Source: Pelecanus crispus (Eukaryota > Chordata > Aves > Pelecaniformes > Pelecanidae). Taken from it: 64,000 bases of DNA. The stretch covers positions 122,370,309 to 122,434,308 of the forward strand of contig NC_134643.1 of assembly GCF_030463565.1 (NCBI RefSeq), in the 5' to 3' direction. The notes beneath the pieces were generated by a model that worked only from the letters and a program-made list of their open reading frames with translations, was not told where the DNA came from and did no database searches. The position numbers were made by a program, and so were the translations under genes. Shown here in pieces: positions 23,801-35,580 of the stretch (position 1 is the stretch's first letter; every line of letters starts with the position of its first letter).

Positions 23801-25690
23801 CCTAAAGCAACTGCCTAATTTGTAATATGAAGCTTTATATGGCTTAGAAACAGGATGTTTTCTTTCATTTTAAAGTGAGAGAATAACAGGTGTTAACCTT
23901 CAGTTCCTCTTTTTAGATAGTGACCAACTGAGTTATCTGTCTCCACTATCCACATTTTAGACTTAAAATTGCACATTTGTTCTCCTGAAGCAAAGTTCTT
24001 TCGTGAATATAATAATGAGCTTTAACTTAAGTACCGAATGGAGTGAAATCTGAAAATTCAAGATGAAATGAGAGCAATGAATGTTAGCCATTACTGTCGG
24101 GGAATACTGCTGACCCTGTTACCCATATAGCAACTTAAAAAGGCTGTATCAGAGTCTCCTCCAAGAAACAAGGCTATACAGAGTGTTACGTAGGCTGAAG
24201 TTAGCAACCTATAATATTCCGAGTTTCCTGCAGTTTCTCCGGGTCTTTCATTTTGACTCATTTAGAGTTCAGCAGACTAAGGCTGTGCAGCCAACTTAGC
24301 AATTGTCTTGTGCTTTAAGTTGAGCACACACTCAGCACATGGTAGTTTGCTGAACCTGGAGCTCAGCTGTTAGGAAGGTAGAATTGCTCTGATCAATACA
24401 GGGTATGGTCAAATTTCATTTTGCTCGCAGGTTTCTCACAATAAAGGGAGAATTTTCATTTTGTGCTCGTGGTTTTTAGTGGTTAATCACAGTAATCAAA
24501 GGTCAGTCATGCTTACCTAAAATGACATTTATCAAAGGCTGTGGTTTCACTACATGAGCATTTGAGATTGCGGGTTACATTTCAAATCACAGTTTGCTAA
24601 AAAAGGTCTAATAGTAATAATATTAGCATTTATTTTTGTAATTACAGTGGACAGGACTCCTGATAGAGCCAGCTTGTTTCTTTTGTTAAATGCACTAAAG
24701 TAGTAGACAGGGGTCAGGTCACAAGAACAAAAAGGAGTTGTACTCCTCCAGCCACTACCAATAAAATGAACTGCCACTTCAGCTGCCAAAATGAGTGGTT
24801 GACGTGTTATTACTGTGTTGAGTAGGTGTGCTGTTCTTGTGTTGACATTCAAAATACAGTCATGACATCCTGCGAAGCCCATGTTGATTCTTGAGGCCGG
24901 TTCCATCTTATTAATAGAACAGGGAGTGGGACGAAGTTGTGATATTTCAATGCTAAAATTAAGTCATCTTTCTCACTGAACTGCATAGCCCCACAAATCT
25001 CCCTCCCTCTCCTTTACTTGACTAAATGGTTATGGTTTATGTTGACATTCAAAGCATCATTATTTGATGTCTGAGCAGACAGGTCTCTGAGGTGGCAGGA
25101 ACAATTCCCATCTTTTGGAGCTGTTTGACAAATCTCTCTGCAAACTCCTTCACATACAGTCAAGTCACCTTTTCTAGTTTTTGTTCCCAAACAAAACCTA
25201 GGTATTTTATTTTTTTTAAGCAAGTTTATGTTCCAAAGAAGTCACTAAGCCCTGGGGTATCTTCTTGCAAATAAAGACACTTCCAACTTGCTTCCAAGCC
25301 TTGTGCAGGATGTTAAAGCAAGCAGAGAGGTTATTACATTGTTACTACTCTGGGACTTCTAAGGATTGAGAAAGCCAATTGACATGTGGGAAACAATATA
25401 AAACATGTTTCTAAGCAAACAGGATAGTATGACTGGGACTGGTGCAGCCTAATCCTCATTTCCTCTTTCCTTCACAGTTTTTGAGCAAGCCTCCCAGTGG
25501 TTCACAGTTTTTTTCTCCGCTCCCAGAAGAGGAACATCTTTTTTATGACAAGCTAACTGTCATTTCAGAAGAATCCAAAAATCAAAGCGATGAGACAGGG
25601 GATGAGGCCAGCAAGACCACAGAGCACCTTCAGGACTCTGAACATGAACATTGTGATTCAGGAATAGTAACAGCTTCAGAAAAGGACTAA
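11820..25690 (+). CDS. IL10RB: Interleukin-10 receptor subunit beta, complete, seven exons
   Basis: Shared low-affinity chain for the IL-10, IL-22, IL-26 and IFN-lambda receptors; it is TYK2-associated and spans the plasma membrane once. Exons: 11820-11868, 14192-14315, 15628-15797, 20249-20415, 22574-22724, 23039-23196, 25478-25690. They total 1032 nt, 343 aa (human 325). Residues 1-17 form the signal peptide start; D1 is about 18-114 and D2 about 115-220. The transmembrane helix is near 225-252, followed by KHVFCPS...FPQHLKEFL, matching KYAFSPRNSLPQHLKEFL in human. The start is chosen for its GCCGCCATGG context and signal peptide. D1 has only one cysteine (Cys78); the position of its usual partner appears to be Tyr66. 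Intron 3 carries an LTR with a nested CR1. Confidence 0.95.
11869..14191 (+). other. IL10RB intron 1
   Basis: The first 600 bp are CpG island with long G runs. An IRF-core-like TTTCGTTT lies at 12452-12459. An A/C-rich low-complexity stretch is at 13753-13800. No further coding exon is apparent. Confidence 0.6.
13753..13800. repeat. A-rich low-complexity tract
   Basis: Runs of A interrupted by CAACAAC within IL10RB intron 1. Confidence 0.85.
14192..14315 (+). CDS. IL10RB: IL10RB exon 2, FNIII D1 first half
   Basis: Acceptor TGCTCCCACAG, donor GTAAGT, 124 nt, ends in phase 2. Encodes [20 protein letters not shown] and [19 protein letters not shown]; compare GMVPPPENVRMNSVNFKNI in human. Confidence 0.94.
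15628..15797 (+). CDS. IL10RB: IL10RB exon 3, FNIII D1 second half
   Basis: Acceptor TTCCGTACAG, donor GTAAGC, 170 nt, ends in phase 1. Encodes [20 protein letters not shown] and [14 protein letters not shown], matching LTECDFSSLSKYGDHTLRVR and HSDWVNITFCPVDD. The cysteine preceding LTEC in human, and the C of FCPVDD, are not present here. Confidence 0.94.
16143..18383 (+). mobile_element. Solo ERV LTR with nested CR1 insertion, in IL10RB intron 3
   Basis: LTR 16148-18378 starts TGTCCTGGTTTCGGCTGGG and ends AAACTATGACA. It is flanked by a perfect 5-bp duplication GTTCA (16143-16147 and 18379-18383). The LTR is cut after GATAACACAC near 16238 and resumes with TTTTAGTTGTTGCT near 17950; a CR1 fills the gap. 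Internal landmarks are the ATTATT microsatellite, TGACATCA at 18085-18092 and a TATAGAAA-like box. It has no internal ERV genes, so it is a recombinant solo LTR. Confidence 0.9.
16239..17949 (+). mobile_element. CR1 LINE, 5'-truncated, reverse-transcriptase region
   Basis: It carries an open frame for about 450 codons up to 17597 with reverse transcriptase landmarks: [43 protein letters not shown] (motif A), [10 protein letters not shown], and [10 protein letters not shown] (the FADD active-site box). The frame breaks near 17570-17600, then resumes in another frame through [20 protein letters not shown] to 17830. The 3' end is the ATTCTATG octamer tail. It is a relatively young copy, inserted into an LTR. 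Confidence 0.93.
20249..20415 (+). CDS. IL10RB: IL10RB exon 4, FNIII D2 first half
   Basis: Acceptor ATACATAG, donor GTAACT, 167 nt, ends in phase 0. Encodes [20 protein letters not shown] and [16 protein letters not shown], matching IIGPPGMQVEV and WTYNVQYWKNGTDE. Confidence 0.94.
21293..21884 (+). mobile_element. CR1 LINE 3' fragment in IL10RB intron 4
   Basis: Closely follows the 3' part of the CR1 at 16239-17949, from CAGCCAGCAGGACTAGGGAAG to the GATTCTATGATTCTG tail. It encodes [20 protein letters not shown] before frame loss. Confidence 0.92.
22574..22724 (+). CDS. IL10RB: IL10RB exon 5, FNIII D2 second half
   Basis: Acceptor TGTTATTAG, donor GTAATA, 151 nt, ends in phase 1. Encodes [20 protein letters not shown] and ELCEQTTHN, with the D2 cysteine pair, matching LEPWTTYCVQVRGF and VCEQTTHD. 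Confidence 0.94.
23039..23196 (+). CDS. IL10RB: IL10RB exon 6, transmembrane segment
   Basis: Acceptor CTCTTGCAG, donor GTTTGT, 158 nt, ends in phase 0. Encodes [20 protein letters not shown], then a hydrophobic run and [16 protein letters not shown], the juxtamembrane box conserved with human IL10RB. Confidence 0.94.
25478..25690 (+). CDS. IL10RB: IL10RB exon 7, cytoplasmic tail
   Basis: Acceptor TCCTTCACAG; 70 codons then TAA. Encodes [20 protein letters not shown], then [12 protein letters not shown], matching FFSFPLSDENDVFDKLSVIAEDS. The rest is acidic, Ser/Thr-rich and poorly conserved. Confidence 0.93.
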   Translation, partial: FLSKPPSGSQFFSPLPEEEHLFYDKLTVISEESKNQSDETGDEASKTTEHLQDSEHEHCDSGIVTASEKD

Positions 25691-26230
25691 ATGCACTCCT
25701 CATGCTTCACTCGGACCAAAGGAAAAGCAAGTGGGCTGTTGAGTTTATCTTCTAATTGTTGCATTCTTAAGACAGTAAAAATTTGTATATGAAGATGTTC
25801 ACGGACTTTCGACAGAATCGTATTATTTTTTTAAAGTACAAGAAACTTGACTATGAGGAATTAAATGATACGTAATTTTTGCCACTGTTTGTAGTGGCTT
25901 GCTGTTAAGTTGTAACAACACCTAGGACTGTATTATGGCATTATATTTTTGCTTTTTAAATTATATATAAAAAAATACCAGTTAATTTAACTTTGAACTA
26001 TTTATTACGAAAGCTAATCAAAATGGCGTATTGTCTAAGGTTTGTAAAAGAAAATCACATTTTGTAAAGAAAGACCTGATCTGACTTTTTTTTAGGAGAA
26101 ATTGTGTGGATTTCTTAAGGATATTCCTAGTGGCATAATCTTTCTATTGACTATTTTTTTACCTGATGCAAAATTGTGATGTTATTATGATGGTATGAAC
26201 TTGGTATGAATAAAGCGAACACAAACATTC
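25691..26230 (+). other. IL10RB: IL10RB 3'UTR
   Basis: A/T-rich sequence from the TAA to the first strong poly(A) signal at 26209-26214. It contains several ATTTA-like and T-rich stretches. Confidence 0.7.
26209..26214 (+). terminator. IL10RB: Poly(A) signal AATAAA, IL10RB
   Basis: AATAAA about 520 nt after the stop codon, followed within 30 nt by TTCAGTGTGTTTTG, a GT/T-rich downstream element. Confidence 0.7.
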
Positions 26231-26255
26231 AGTGTGTTTTGCATTGCAAAATTAG

Positions 26256-26546
26256 TTAGTGATAGGACGAGAGGAAATGGGCTTAAGCTGCGCCAGGGGA
26301 GGTTTAGGTTGGAAATTAGGAAAAATTTCTTTACGGAAAGGGTGGTCAAGAATTGGAACAGGCTGCCCAGAGAGGTGGTGGAGTCACCATCCCTGGAAGT
26401 GTTCAAAAAATGGGTAGATGTGGCACTTCGGGACATGGTTTAGTCTAGTCTACCCTTGATTGGTTTAGTGTGGACTTGGTAGTGTAGGTTAATGGTTGGA
26501 CTGGATGATCTTAAAGGTCTTTTCCAACCTAAATGATTCTATGATT
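26256..26546 (+). mobile_element. CR1 LINE 3' tail abutting the IL10RB poly(A) site
   Basis: Nearly identical to 17645-17940: GATAGGACGAGAGGAAATGG to GATTCTATGATTA. It starts only about 40 nt after the AATAAA. Confidence 0.93.
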
Positions 26547-29500
26547 ACATCAAAATGAGACTGAAAAATTAAATTGTCAGCAAAAGTATCTTGCCACAAG
26601 TGAGGTTTTGTGTAAATCATGACTTGATGGGGGAATTGCAAAATTTTTGGATATGGTTTTGAGGTTTGTTAATTAATGCATAAATATTCACTTCTTGGGA
26701 ACGTTTGCAGGAAGAAAACATAAGGAGAAGAGACATTGATTCTTTGTACCACCCAGCTATATGTAATCTGCACACGTTTTTTCTGCACTTTTAAATTTTT
26801 ATCATATTTTGGTTTAATGTGGAATATGGAAAAAATGGGGAAGCGGTTTCATTTTGGTTTTTTTAAGGCCTTTTGTATCACTGGTGCTTTTCTTCACCTC
26901 TCTTCCTCCACACATAGAAGGAACTTTATGTAAAATTTCAGGCACATGATACAAAGCGCAAATACAGAGCAGCGCAACAAGAATGGCAAGAATTCACAGC
27001 ACTATGAAAAGGGAAAGCCCGGCTCATTTTTCACTTCTGACTTCTCACCTCTGACTTATTTTGTTCATCTCATTTCGTATTAATCTAAGACCCAGCTAAG
27101 TCATTCATGTCTACAGCTTTTACTCACACGTTGCCAAGCAGCTATTCCTGGGGATTTCGTTTTTTTCCAGTGTTCTGTTATTTTGTGGGCTAAGACCCAG
27201 TAAATCAGTTACAGGTAGATAAAAGGACTAAGTCACAAGGGGTGATGTATTCAGAAATTCTAATTCTAGCCCCAGAAGGCTGATCCCTCAGGCTGTCCCA
27301 AAACAGTAGCTCCTTCAGAAGGCAACTGCCTGGGATCCTTCTCTGGAAGAGCATCTCTTTCCTTGATGACTACAAAAAAATATATGCTACTTTTTCCTCT
27401 TAGGCAAGGTGAGTCCATACAAATACCTCAGACATCTTGTATTCCTTCTTTCTGCTCTGCAGGGAAATCAGGAATCCAGTTGTGACTGGCACTGAGGCCG
27501 GGCATGGCTAAGGTCAAATATCGCAGTGCTGCTTGAGAGGAATTAAAGCTGACTTACTTTCAAAGGTCAGCCTTTCCTAAAAGCTCCTAAAAACAGTCCA
27601 GATTTTTTTTCTTCAGACTGACCTGCAGTTTGGTTTGCTTCAGAAGTCTTCCTGTTCCAAACTGAGTCCTCGCAGGAAAGCATTTGTAGGTGAGAGCCCT
27701 CTTCTTCAGCCACAAGCGCCACAGCTTCACTGGGATGTGTAAAATGAGCCAACAGGCCTGGGGACAAGGTGCAGCCTCTGGCTGTACCCAAATGGGCTGC
27801 ATGGCCCCACAGGTACCCCAGGCAGTACATGGCACCTAGTGCCTCTTCAGAGAAGCAGTCATTTAGAGAAGAGCTGATCTTGAGCTAAGCTTGCGGAGAG
27901 TACGATGAAAATGAATCAATAAAATAGGTGACCTTCTAACTGTGTTATGATTTAAACTGCAAAGTACAGAAGTATGCTGCTAACTTTGGCAGGATGATTA
28001 GGGAATAGAGAAGTGGGGAAAACGAAGGGAGAGCAGTCTAGGCTTGTGGTGAACAAAACAGTACAGAAGAGGGCAATAAGGTAAGACAGTAAGAGAAGGA
28101 ACAGGAGTTTAGCAGGTTCCAGTCAAGGGACTGGAGTGAGCATTTCAGTGGGAAAGGGAACACCGGAGCCCATGGCCAACCGGGGGACTAGGGATGTGAT
28201 TGCCCACCAGCTCCACATTTTTCTTTTAGCTCTCCATATTGGTAATTTCGGCATCGTCCCTCCCCAGCAGGTCCTGGAGGCATCAGGGAAGGCTGGCTGG
28301 CTGGCTGCAGAGCACAAACCCACATCTGCTGGCTGCCCAGCCAGAACGAGTCCCACTGAACAGCATAGCCAGAAAGGCTTTCAGAAACTTTAACTCTACA
28401 TCCATGACAAGTGATAGAAAAAGCTTTTAAATAGATTCTTAACCAGAAATACAGCATAAGAATTTGTGATATTAACTTACCTGTTTTTTTCTGAGACAGG
28501 TTGGGAAATAACCCATTATTACTTTGCAAAATGTTATTTTCTACTAATGATAGCTTATTGAATGAGTTGTATGGAGTGTCTGCAAATCAAGGCTCCTTCC
28601 CTTGACATTGCACTGTCATGAAAAAAAAAGGTGAAAATAACTGTTTTACAGAAAGAACTGTGAATAATCAACAGGCTTAGCTGACCATCTGCATGCACTA
28701 TACTGGAAATTGCTCATTTGCTCTTCCTAAACAGAGTCCTTTCTTATTTCTTCCTTACAAATTGGATTTCCTTAAGTTAATTTTGCATGCTTTCAAGCAA
28801 TTACCATAAAAGCTGAAGTCATGGAATGAAAATTATAACAAAAAGACAAATGAGAAACCACTGGGGAAATCTTACAGAGGAAATCCATCAACTCTGACAT
28901 CGCGTCACTCAAATATTGTCTCTCATTTCTACTCCCTTCTCTTAGCTCCTGTTGTTGACATTACACTTTTTAAAACTAGACAGCAAGGTCCTCAGAGCAG
29001 GGACTTTCTTTTCTCATCTGTGTTACAAAGACGATGTAAATCACAACTGGAGCTTTGCACAGGGGTTAGATTTTCAGACATGCTGACGTAACAGTACAAC
29101 CAGGCTCTGAAACTCACCCTAACCAAGCACAACTTGCTGATCATTATGAAATATTATCTATGAAGATTAAAGTTGTAGCTGTATTATAGTTAGGCATTTT
29201 GAAGATACCAGATAGGTCTCCACTGTAAAAAGGCTGTAAAAAGACTTGTTGACAGCAGGCTTTCCACATTCTTTCAGCCCAGTTGGTGCAAATTAAAATA
29301 CCTCTGTCCCTCAAAACCTAATGCACTGTTCTGACTGGATGCCTGTGTTTTATTTACCTGAGTTTTCTCATGTGCTGAAAACAGTCAGCTATTCTCATGC
29401 CTAAAAAGATTTCGGATACACAGAATTGTATCTGTCCCAAACCCAACTTTGTCTTTTTAGATCTTAGGGTGGAGGGTCAAAAGAGAAGGGCAAGAGCTGA

Positions 29501-30865
29501 ACCTAAGGGTCTTTCTAGAACTTCATGAGTGTGAGAATAAAATACTAATGTGGGAAATATCCTTTGAAATACACTTAATAAAAAGTCCTGCGCTGTAGTG
29601 CTTACCACCTTTATTGTTCCAGCTCTGAGCCTGACCTTGCTCATTGTATCCTGCTCCTTTCCAAAAGATGATAGACTGGTGCCTGCGGTGCAGTATGTCC
29701 AGAATACAGCAAAGGCGAGACCAGAAAGGTGCACAGAGCAGGCAAATGGTGTGTCATCTCAGCACCAGTATGGGAGCAGCTGTGAGAAACAAATGACGTC
29801 AGCTCTTGTCTTTGCACTGGAGCCTCTGCCCTCTGCAGAAACAGGGAGTGAGGCCTTCCGACTCTCATGCAGCAAGAGCCACTCTCACAACTCTGGAAGC
29901 CTCTCCTGGGAGCAAGACCTTGCTCACATTTTTCCTGAAGAGAAAGGGCAGTTTGCTAGAGCAACTAATAAAAAGATTGACTGGTGTCAGACATTGTCCT
30001 CCTTACCCTAGAGGACTCACTTCTCTGCCGGTGGCTGAAGCCTTTAACAAGACACCTGGACCATATGGCGAAATTCTTTACCCCTTAAGAAGCTGCAGAA
30101 GAAAAGGAGGTGGGGATTGCAAGGCAGAGGAGAAGCACCACCTGCAAGGCTTAAGTTAGCTGATCATGTCTGACCTCAAATTATAACTGTGGCCTGGACA
30201 ACACCAGCAAAAGTCAGGGAGAAATTCCCACTATGGTACAAACCTGCAAACATGCAGAAACTGGTGTCAGAAACCAGTTAGGTAACACCCCACCATCAGA
30301 TCTTTGCCGCAATAAAACCCACAGAGCAGGTGGGCAGATTGAAGTGCAAATTGGAATGAGAAGGGCTATTGAAATATTTTTGAAAACTTGGACTGCTATT
30401 ATGTAGCTTTCCGGATGTGAAATACCCCGGTCCCAATGAGATTAAATTCTCAAAAGCAAATTGCTTGTAACACATGAAGGAAGAACTTGCATCACATAGA
30501 TATGTACCCATTTACATTGGTGAAAGAGTTTACTTGTGGAAAATTCCTCAACTGTAGCCTTGCTATATAGTTCATGCCATGCAATTTGAAGAGGGGGAGA
30601 CACACATCTACTTTTATGAAGTGGGGTTTCATGTGAGCACAGCAGTCCAACCACACTTCGTCCAAGAAATGTAGAAATAGAGCCCAAATGTCCAAACACA
30701 GTGCTGGGAAAGAAGGATGTGGGTCTTTTTTAATATATACTTCACTTGTTATGTTTTTAGCTTCCAAAACTATGTAGAAAAACTATTACTCAGGTGCAGA
30801 ATATTAAAAAAAATTGATCTAATTCCTTTCAGTGAACATCAATGAACTTTGTGCAGAAGGCAGAA
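26547..30865. other. Intergenic DNA, IL10RB to IFNAR1, left part
   Basis: No gene recognised. Several frames of 80-140 codons exist (for example 29598-30011 on +), but none has recognisable protein features or splice context. No clear repeat was identified here. Confidence 0.5.
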
Positions 30866-31088
30866 GCAGTAGGTTATAGTTTGACTTTAGTAAGACTTTT
30901 CATAGTATCTTACAAGATACTTGTCACAGACAAGTTAAGGAAAACTGGTCTAGGTGAAAGGAGACAAATGTGGGGCTTATAGTGGATCACAACTATAAAT
31001 GAGTCAATGTCTCGCTGTTGTCAGAAAGGTAAATGCCAGAGTGCACAAACTGCACTATAGTCCATGAAACACCTAAAATAATCCTGCC
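30866..31088 (+). mobile_element. Old CR1 fragment, left part
   Basis: Degenerate match to CR1 RT and following sequence: TTTGACTTTAGTAAGACTTTT (motif A region), then GTGGATCACAACTATAAATGA and TGTTGTCAGAAAGGTAAATGC. Confidence 0.55.
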
Positions 31089-31680
31089 TGCTATTAGCGC
31101 TAGCGTTAAAGGGGCGGCCGCTGCCCGAGCATTCACACACCATTCGGGGAGTCGCGCACACACCACCCAAGACTTTAACTGCTTGGGCCGTTGTCCCTTC
31201 GCAGCGGGCAGCTCCACTGAGCTGATGGGTGCCCCTTTTCGACTCCCCACACACTCACTCACTCTCTCTTGGGTGCATTCTCTCCCTTCAGGCTCGACCC
31301 TAGGTTTCCCCGAAGCAGAGTCTTTGACACGACGTACGCCAGGCGGATTTATTGAGTGGGACAGCGGTAAATGACAGCTCGAGCTGGGTGCCTCCAGACA
31401 GGAGACAGGGACGCTGAACAAAGAAATTCCTGGGCAATTATACCCTTACCATTTAAGTCCTCCTCCCTTCACACAATGGTTCAGCCCAATACCAATATTT
31501 GGGCCTAGGGTCTTCTTCTTCTTTATTGGATCCTTTTGTCTCCAGGTGAGACGTTCCTTCTCTTACCTGAATGGATACAGCTTCTGCTACCGGCTGTGGC
31601 TACCTTATCTTTCTGGTTTGCACTGGTTTCAGGGCCTTCGTTCATGACGCTGAGTAGGAGTTCAGCACACAGCCAGCCTG
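31089..31680 (-). mobile_element. CpG-rich ERV-type LTR, minus strand (boundaries approximate)
   Basis: Read on the minus strand it has LTR anatomy. A TATA-like GGTATAATT (minus, about 31436-31446) lies about 90 bp upstream of ACTCAATAAATCCGCC, whose AATAAA is at 31348-31353. A CpG-rich U5-like part follows, ending AATAGCA at 31089. The surrounding DNA is A/T-rich and CpG-poor. It lies between two pieces of an old CR1. I could not find a clean target duplication or the 5' edge, and no gag/pol sequence is seen, so this is probably a solo LTR. Confidence 0.45.
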
Positions 31681-31879
31681 TCTAGATGAAAGTTCACAGT
31701 TTGCAGCCCAAGGTTGTAACAGGCCTTGCTGCTAACACTTCGTATTAGACTCTGTTTGAGCTAGGTAGTGCCTTCTGCAACAGCTAGTAAGGCTGTGTGG
31801 AGAGCGAGCTGTACCTAGTGCTGGGGAAAGTCAGGAGGAGGACAAAAAACGTGCTTTGTGAAGGAAGATGGTATTAAGT

Positions 31880-32160
31880 GGTCTGGCAAAAGGAAGCCTG
31901 ATGGCAACATAATGACAGTCTTCAAAGATGTCAAAGGTTTCTGAAAACAGGAAACGAATAATCTAGGCTATACGGCCATGACAGACAGGAAAGCAGTTAC
32001 AAGATTGCAACAAGACAAACGTGAGGAAAAGTTTTCTAATGGTGAAAACAGAAGAAGTATGGGAGATATTGCCTGAGAAGTGGCATATTAAAAAAACATA
32101 AACAACAACTAGAAACAACTGATCCTGCCTTGGGGCTGTACAATGAACCACTGGACAGTC
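31880..32160 (+). mobile_element. Old CR1 fragment, 3' part
   Basis: CAGTCTTCAAAGATGTCAAAG, GTGAGGAAAAGTTTTCTAATG and AACTGATCCTGCCTTGG follow the order of a CR1 3' region. It may be the continuation of the fragment ending at 31088. Confidence 0.5.
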
Positions 32161-35100
32161 CTTCCTTCCTGAGCCCACATTTCTAAAACAAGATGAAATA
32201 CTGTATTTTCTTCTTTTATCCTGTTCCAGAGTTGACATGAGAAGAAACAACCAAATGATTTCTCCTTTGTCTGTAAGCCAACCAAAATAAATTCAGTGGA
32301 GCCTGCATGGCTTAGTTTCCTCCATCACGCATATGTTTTAGTATTGACATTCATGACTGTAGGAGCGCACATTGTCTTCCCTTCTGTTTGGTTGCCTGTG
32401 TACTGGACATAAAGCTTCTCTTTTAACAGACTGTATCAACACCGGTTTCTATTTCTTCCTTCTAGAATATCAGTGAGGAAGTTTCACTCAAACTTGTATT
32501 TATTAGGTTACTAAATATTTCTACCAGTAATAAACTAGTAAGCTAGTTGTAGTTCATGATCTAGGTCGCAAAATGGTTACGGTGAACAGTGGTTTGCCAT
32601 AAAAATGTTTCCCTATAATCTGACTGAACACAAGAAAACAAATTATCATAGAATAAATCTGACTCAAGGTCAGAAATGTCCTGCAACAATATATCCCCCT
32701 AAGCATCATGTAATATCCATGCATTTATCTCCTACAGGCTCAACTACAATGCATCACTGGTTTCAGTAACAGCCCACTCTTGACACGCAGAATGGATTTT
32801 TTTTTTTTTCCTGGCAAGGTTTTCATAGCTGAACAGACTTTATCACCATCAGGTCTGCCTTACAGAGTTTTTAACCAAACTCGTCATTTTAGTATCACAG
32901 TACACTATGTCTTGCAAGAATACATTTTGCAGCCAACTCCTAACTTTAAAGGGCATAGTTTTCCTCCCACTAAGATTGAAAAAAATGTACTAAGTACATC
33001 TCTCAGCTTTTAGCACTTCGTGACTGTGCTAGCCAAGAGCTGGCAGTCACATACTCTCAGCCACCAAACTCTTCAGTTGTCCAAAGCCTTCCTCTCATCA
33101 CGTATCAAGTGCTGCCACCAGAGCCCATAGCCGTGGGCTCCCTACTTTGGTTTTAAGAGTGTGTGGGAAGCGGAGAGAGGCCGTATGAACCGCTCTGACA
33201 GCAGCGGCCTGCTCCTACCCACCCTTCTTCTAGGTGTTGCTCGGATCTCTGCAGCGATCGGCTGCAGGCACAGAAGCAGCATGCTTCTTACAGGTGTATG
33301 TGTTCCTGTAAGTGTGCGTGCATCAGAAAAATACGCTTCCAGGAAACAATGAACCTCGTGCACATGTGTTGTACACATGGTCTGCACATGTACGGCAAAT
33401 CCAGCACTCCTGGGAAAGGAGCGACCCTTGTGGGACAAGTCTGCTGCTTATACGCAATAATGCCCATCTTATGATGGGAAAGAGCTGTCTAGTACGGGCT
33501 CCGTTTGACCCCGTAAGACGGTGGGTGTCTTCCTCAGCTGGAGAAGCATAGCATCATTGACGCACAAAGCGAAGGCCTGTTTGGTGTCAGCCATTAACAC
33601 TGTGGACATAACAATATGTCATTTGGGTTTCTTCACAAGGAGACTGCCCACCTGGAGAGCCCTAGTTGTTGTTAGGAGTGTGGCCAGTCAAGATCAGCAT
33701 TAGAAAATTACCAAAGAATTGTTCACAGCAGACTAACAGGAACGTGACTGCCACTGGAAAGGCTTGTCTCCTGAAAATGGCGTTCCTAATATTTACGAGC
33801 TGGTAAAAGGTTGTCATTTCACTCCATTTATAAAAGAGCGCTGACAACACAATAGCTATGCTGAATGTTGCTTTGAAATCCTCGTTGAGATTTCAAAGGT
33901 ATTTCAGCAATATTAATATACTGACTTCTTTTTTACAGATTCAGAAAAAGGATAAATAACAGTCTTTGTCTTAAAGAACAATCAGTTTACACAAAATCAC
34001 ACAGGAAGTTGTGGTGAAGCTGACATTATTTCACAGCTTATGTCCTACTTTGCAACTTTCATCACAACACACTTTCTCCTCACTGTCTACTGACTACGTC
34101 ACATGATGATCGTGATAGACATGATGGCCCACACCGAGTGGTACCTAATAGCCTATTATTCACTCAGTTTGGTTACACAATAAATATACTTCTGCATTCT
34201 CTATTGCATTGCATTTTTATTCATCCAAATAAATTAGTAATAGAAACCAGAAACTGAAATTGTGTTGATTGTTTAAACACTCCATAAACTATTTTTTCTT
34301 TAAAGAAACTGTGCTAGGTACAGGCACCTGTAGCATACTAGATAACATTAGACACCACGTGTTTCAAAGGGCACGGCTATCCACCACCTCTTGTCCACAG
34401 CCTTCACTGTAATGGTATTGGCCTCTTCTCAAGCATCAGTTTTTTTGATAGGACAGGTTTGCAGCTTTTACATCCCTGAGTTGGCTAATGCTACATATAC
34501 ATTCATTCATTTACAGGAATCAATAGCATCTGCATTTCATAAGGACAGTTTGATACTAACGGTATTGGCTTTTAACCAGCAAAACCGATGTTGTGGTTAC
34601 CTGTTGATGACCACCCCAGAAAAGGAAATCATTGAAAAGTTATCATGTAAAAGAAGATGATGCAAACCACAGAAATATTCTGTCTGGATCAAATTTTGCC
34701 ATCTTAGATGGTATGAGCAATTCAACTGCCTCACGGACTTGAGAAGGATCCCTGCACTTATAACCCAAAATAAAGTTAATTTTGTTGATTTTTGCTATCT
34801 TGCCTTTTAGCAATCCTCAAACCTTTCTTAAAACCTACAGGCCAAAAGAATTAAAGCTCCATTCATGCACACCACTTCATCAGTGCCCCAGGAGAGCCTA
34901 GGCTTAGTAGACATGCTCCGAGTATATGTAGCACCTCATAGCAAAAGAGGCATCAACAGCAGCTAGGAACACTTTTATCCAGAAGTATGGCTGGAAGGAT
35001 TGTCACCTCCTTAAAAGCCACAAAAAATGTAATGTTTATAGCACCTAGGATGTAGAGGGCGTAAGAACTTTGCCAACTGGAGTTTCTGATCCTCATCTCT

Positions 35101-35580
35101 GAACACATTGCTATGACCGCCTAGGAGTTCGTTGCTTCGAGGGGGTAGGAAGTGAAAGGTAAACCCTGACTTCTACCCTCCCAAACATTGCAGCTGGGCA
35201 ATCTCATGAAAAATATGAAACAGAAAAAGAGAAGATGAGCTCCTTAGTCATCAAACCAGAACTTCTGCCCACAAAAAGCAAGCTGGGTCCAAGCCCCAGT
35301 TCAAGGGCTCTGGCATGCATGCTGTATTCAATGCTCACTGTAGCATTTATTCAAACATTCAAGAACCAGGGCAGACTGCACCAGAACATATCCCCCTCCC
35401 CGGACAAGTGCCCTAACTATCAAATGAGAGGAATTACATTCCCTCTCCATGACTCAATGCATCTTGTGGCTTCCTGGTATTTTATTTTTTATTAAACTGA
35501 ATGGGGCATTTTTTTTGCGTGTGTGAGCTGCGTAAATGGGCTCTAGTGACATTTATAGGTTGGGATGGAATAATGGTGAC
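32161..35580. other. Intergenic DNA, IL10RB to IFNAR1, right part
   Basis: No gene or clear repeat recognised. GC content rises from about 35560 toward the IFNAR1 CpG island. A modestly CpG-containing patch lies at 33160-33300. Confidence 0.45.

Noticed and set aside
29598-30011. 137-codon + strand intergenic frame
   Set aside because: There is no promoter, no splice context and no recognisable motif; overlapping frames are also open.
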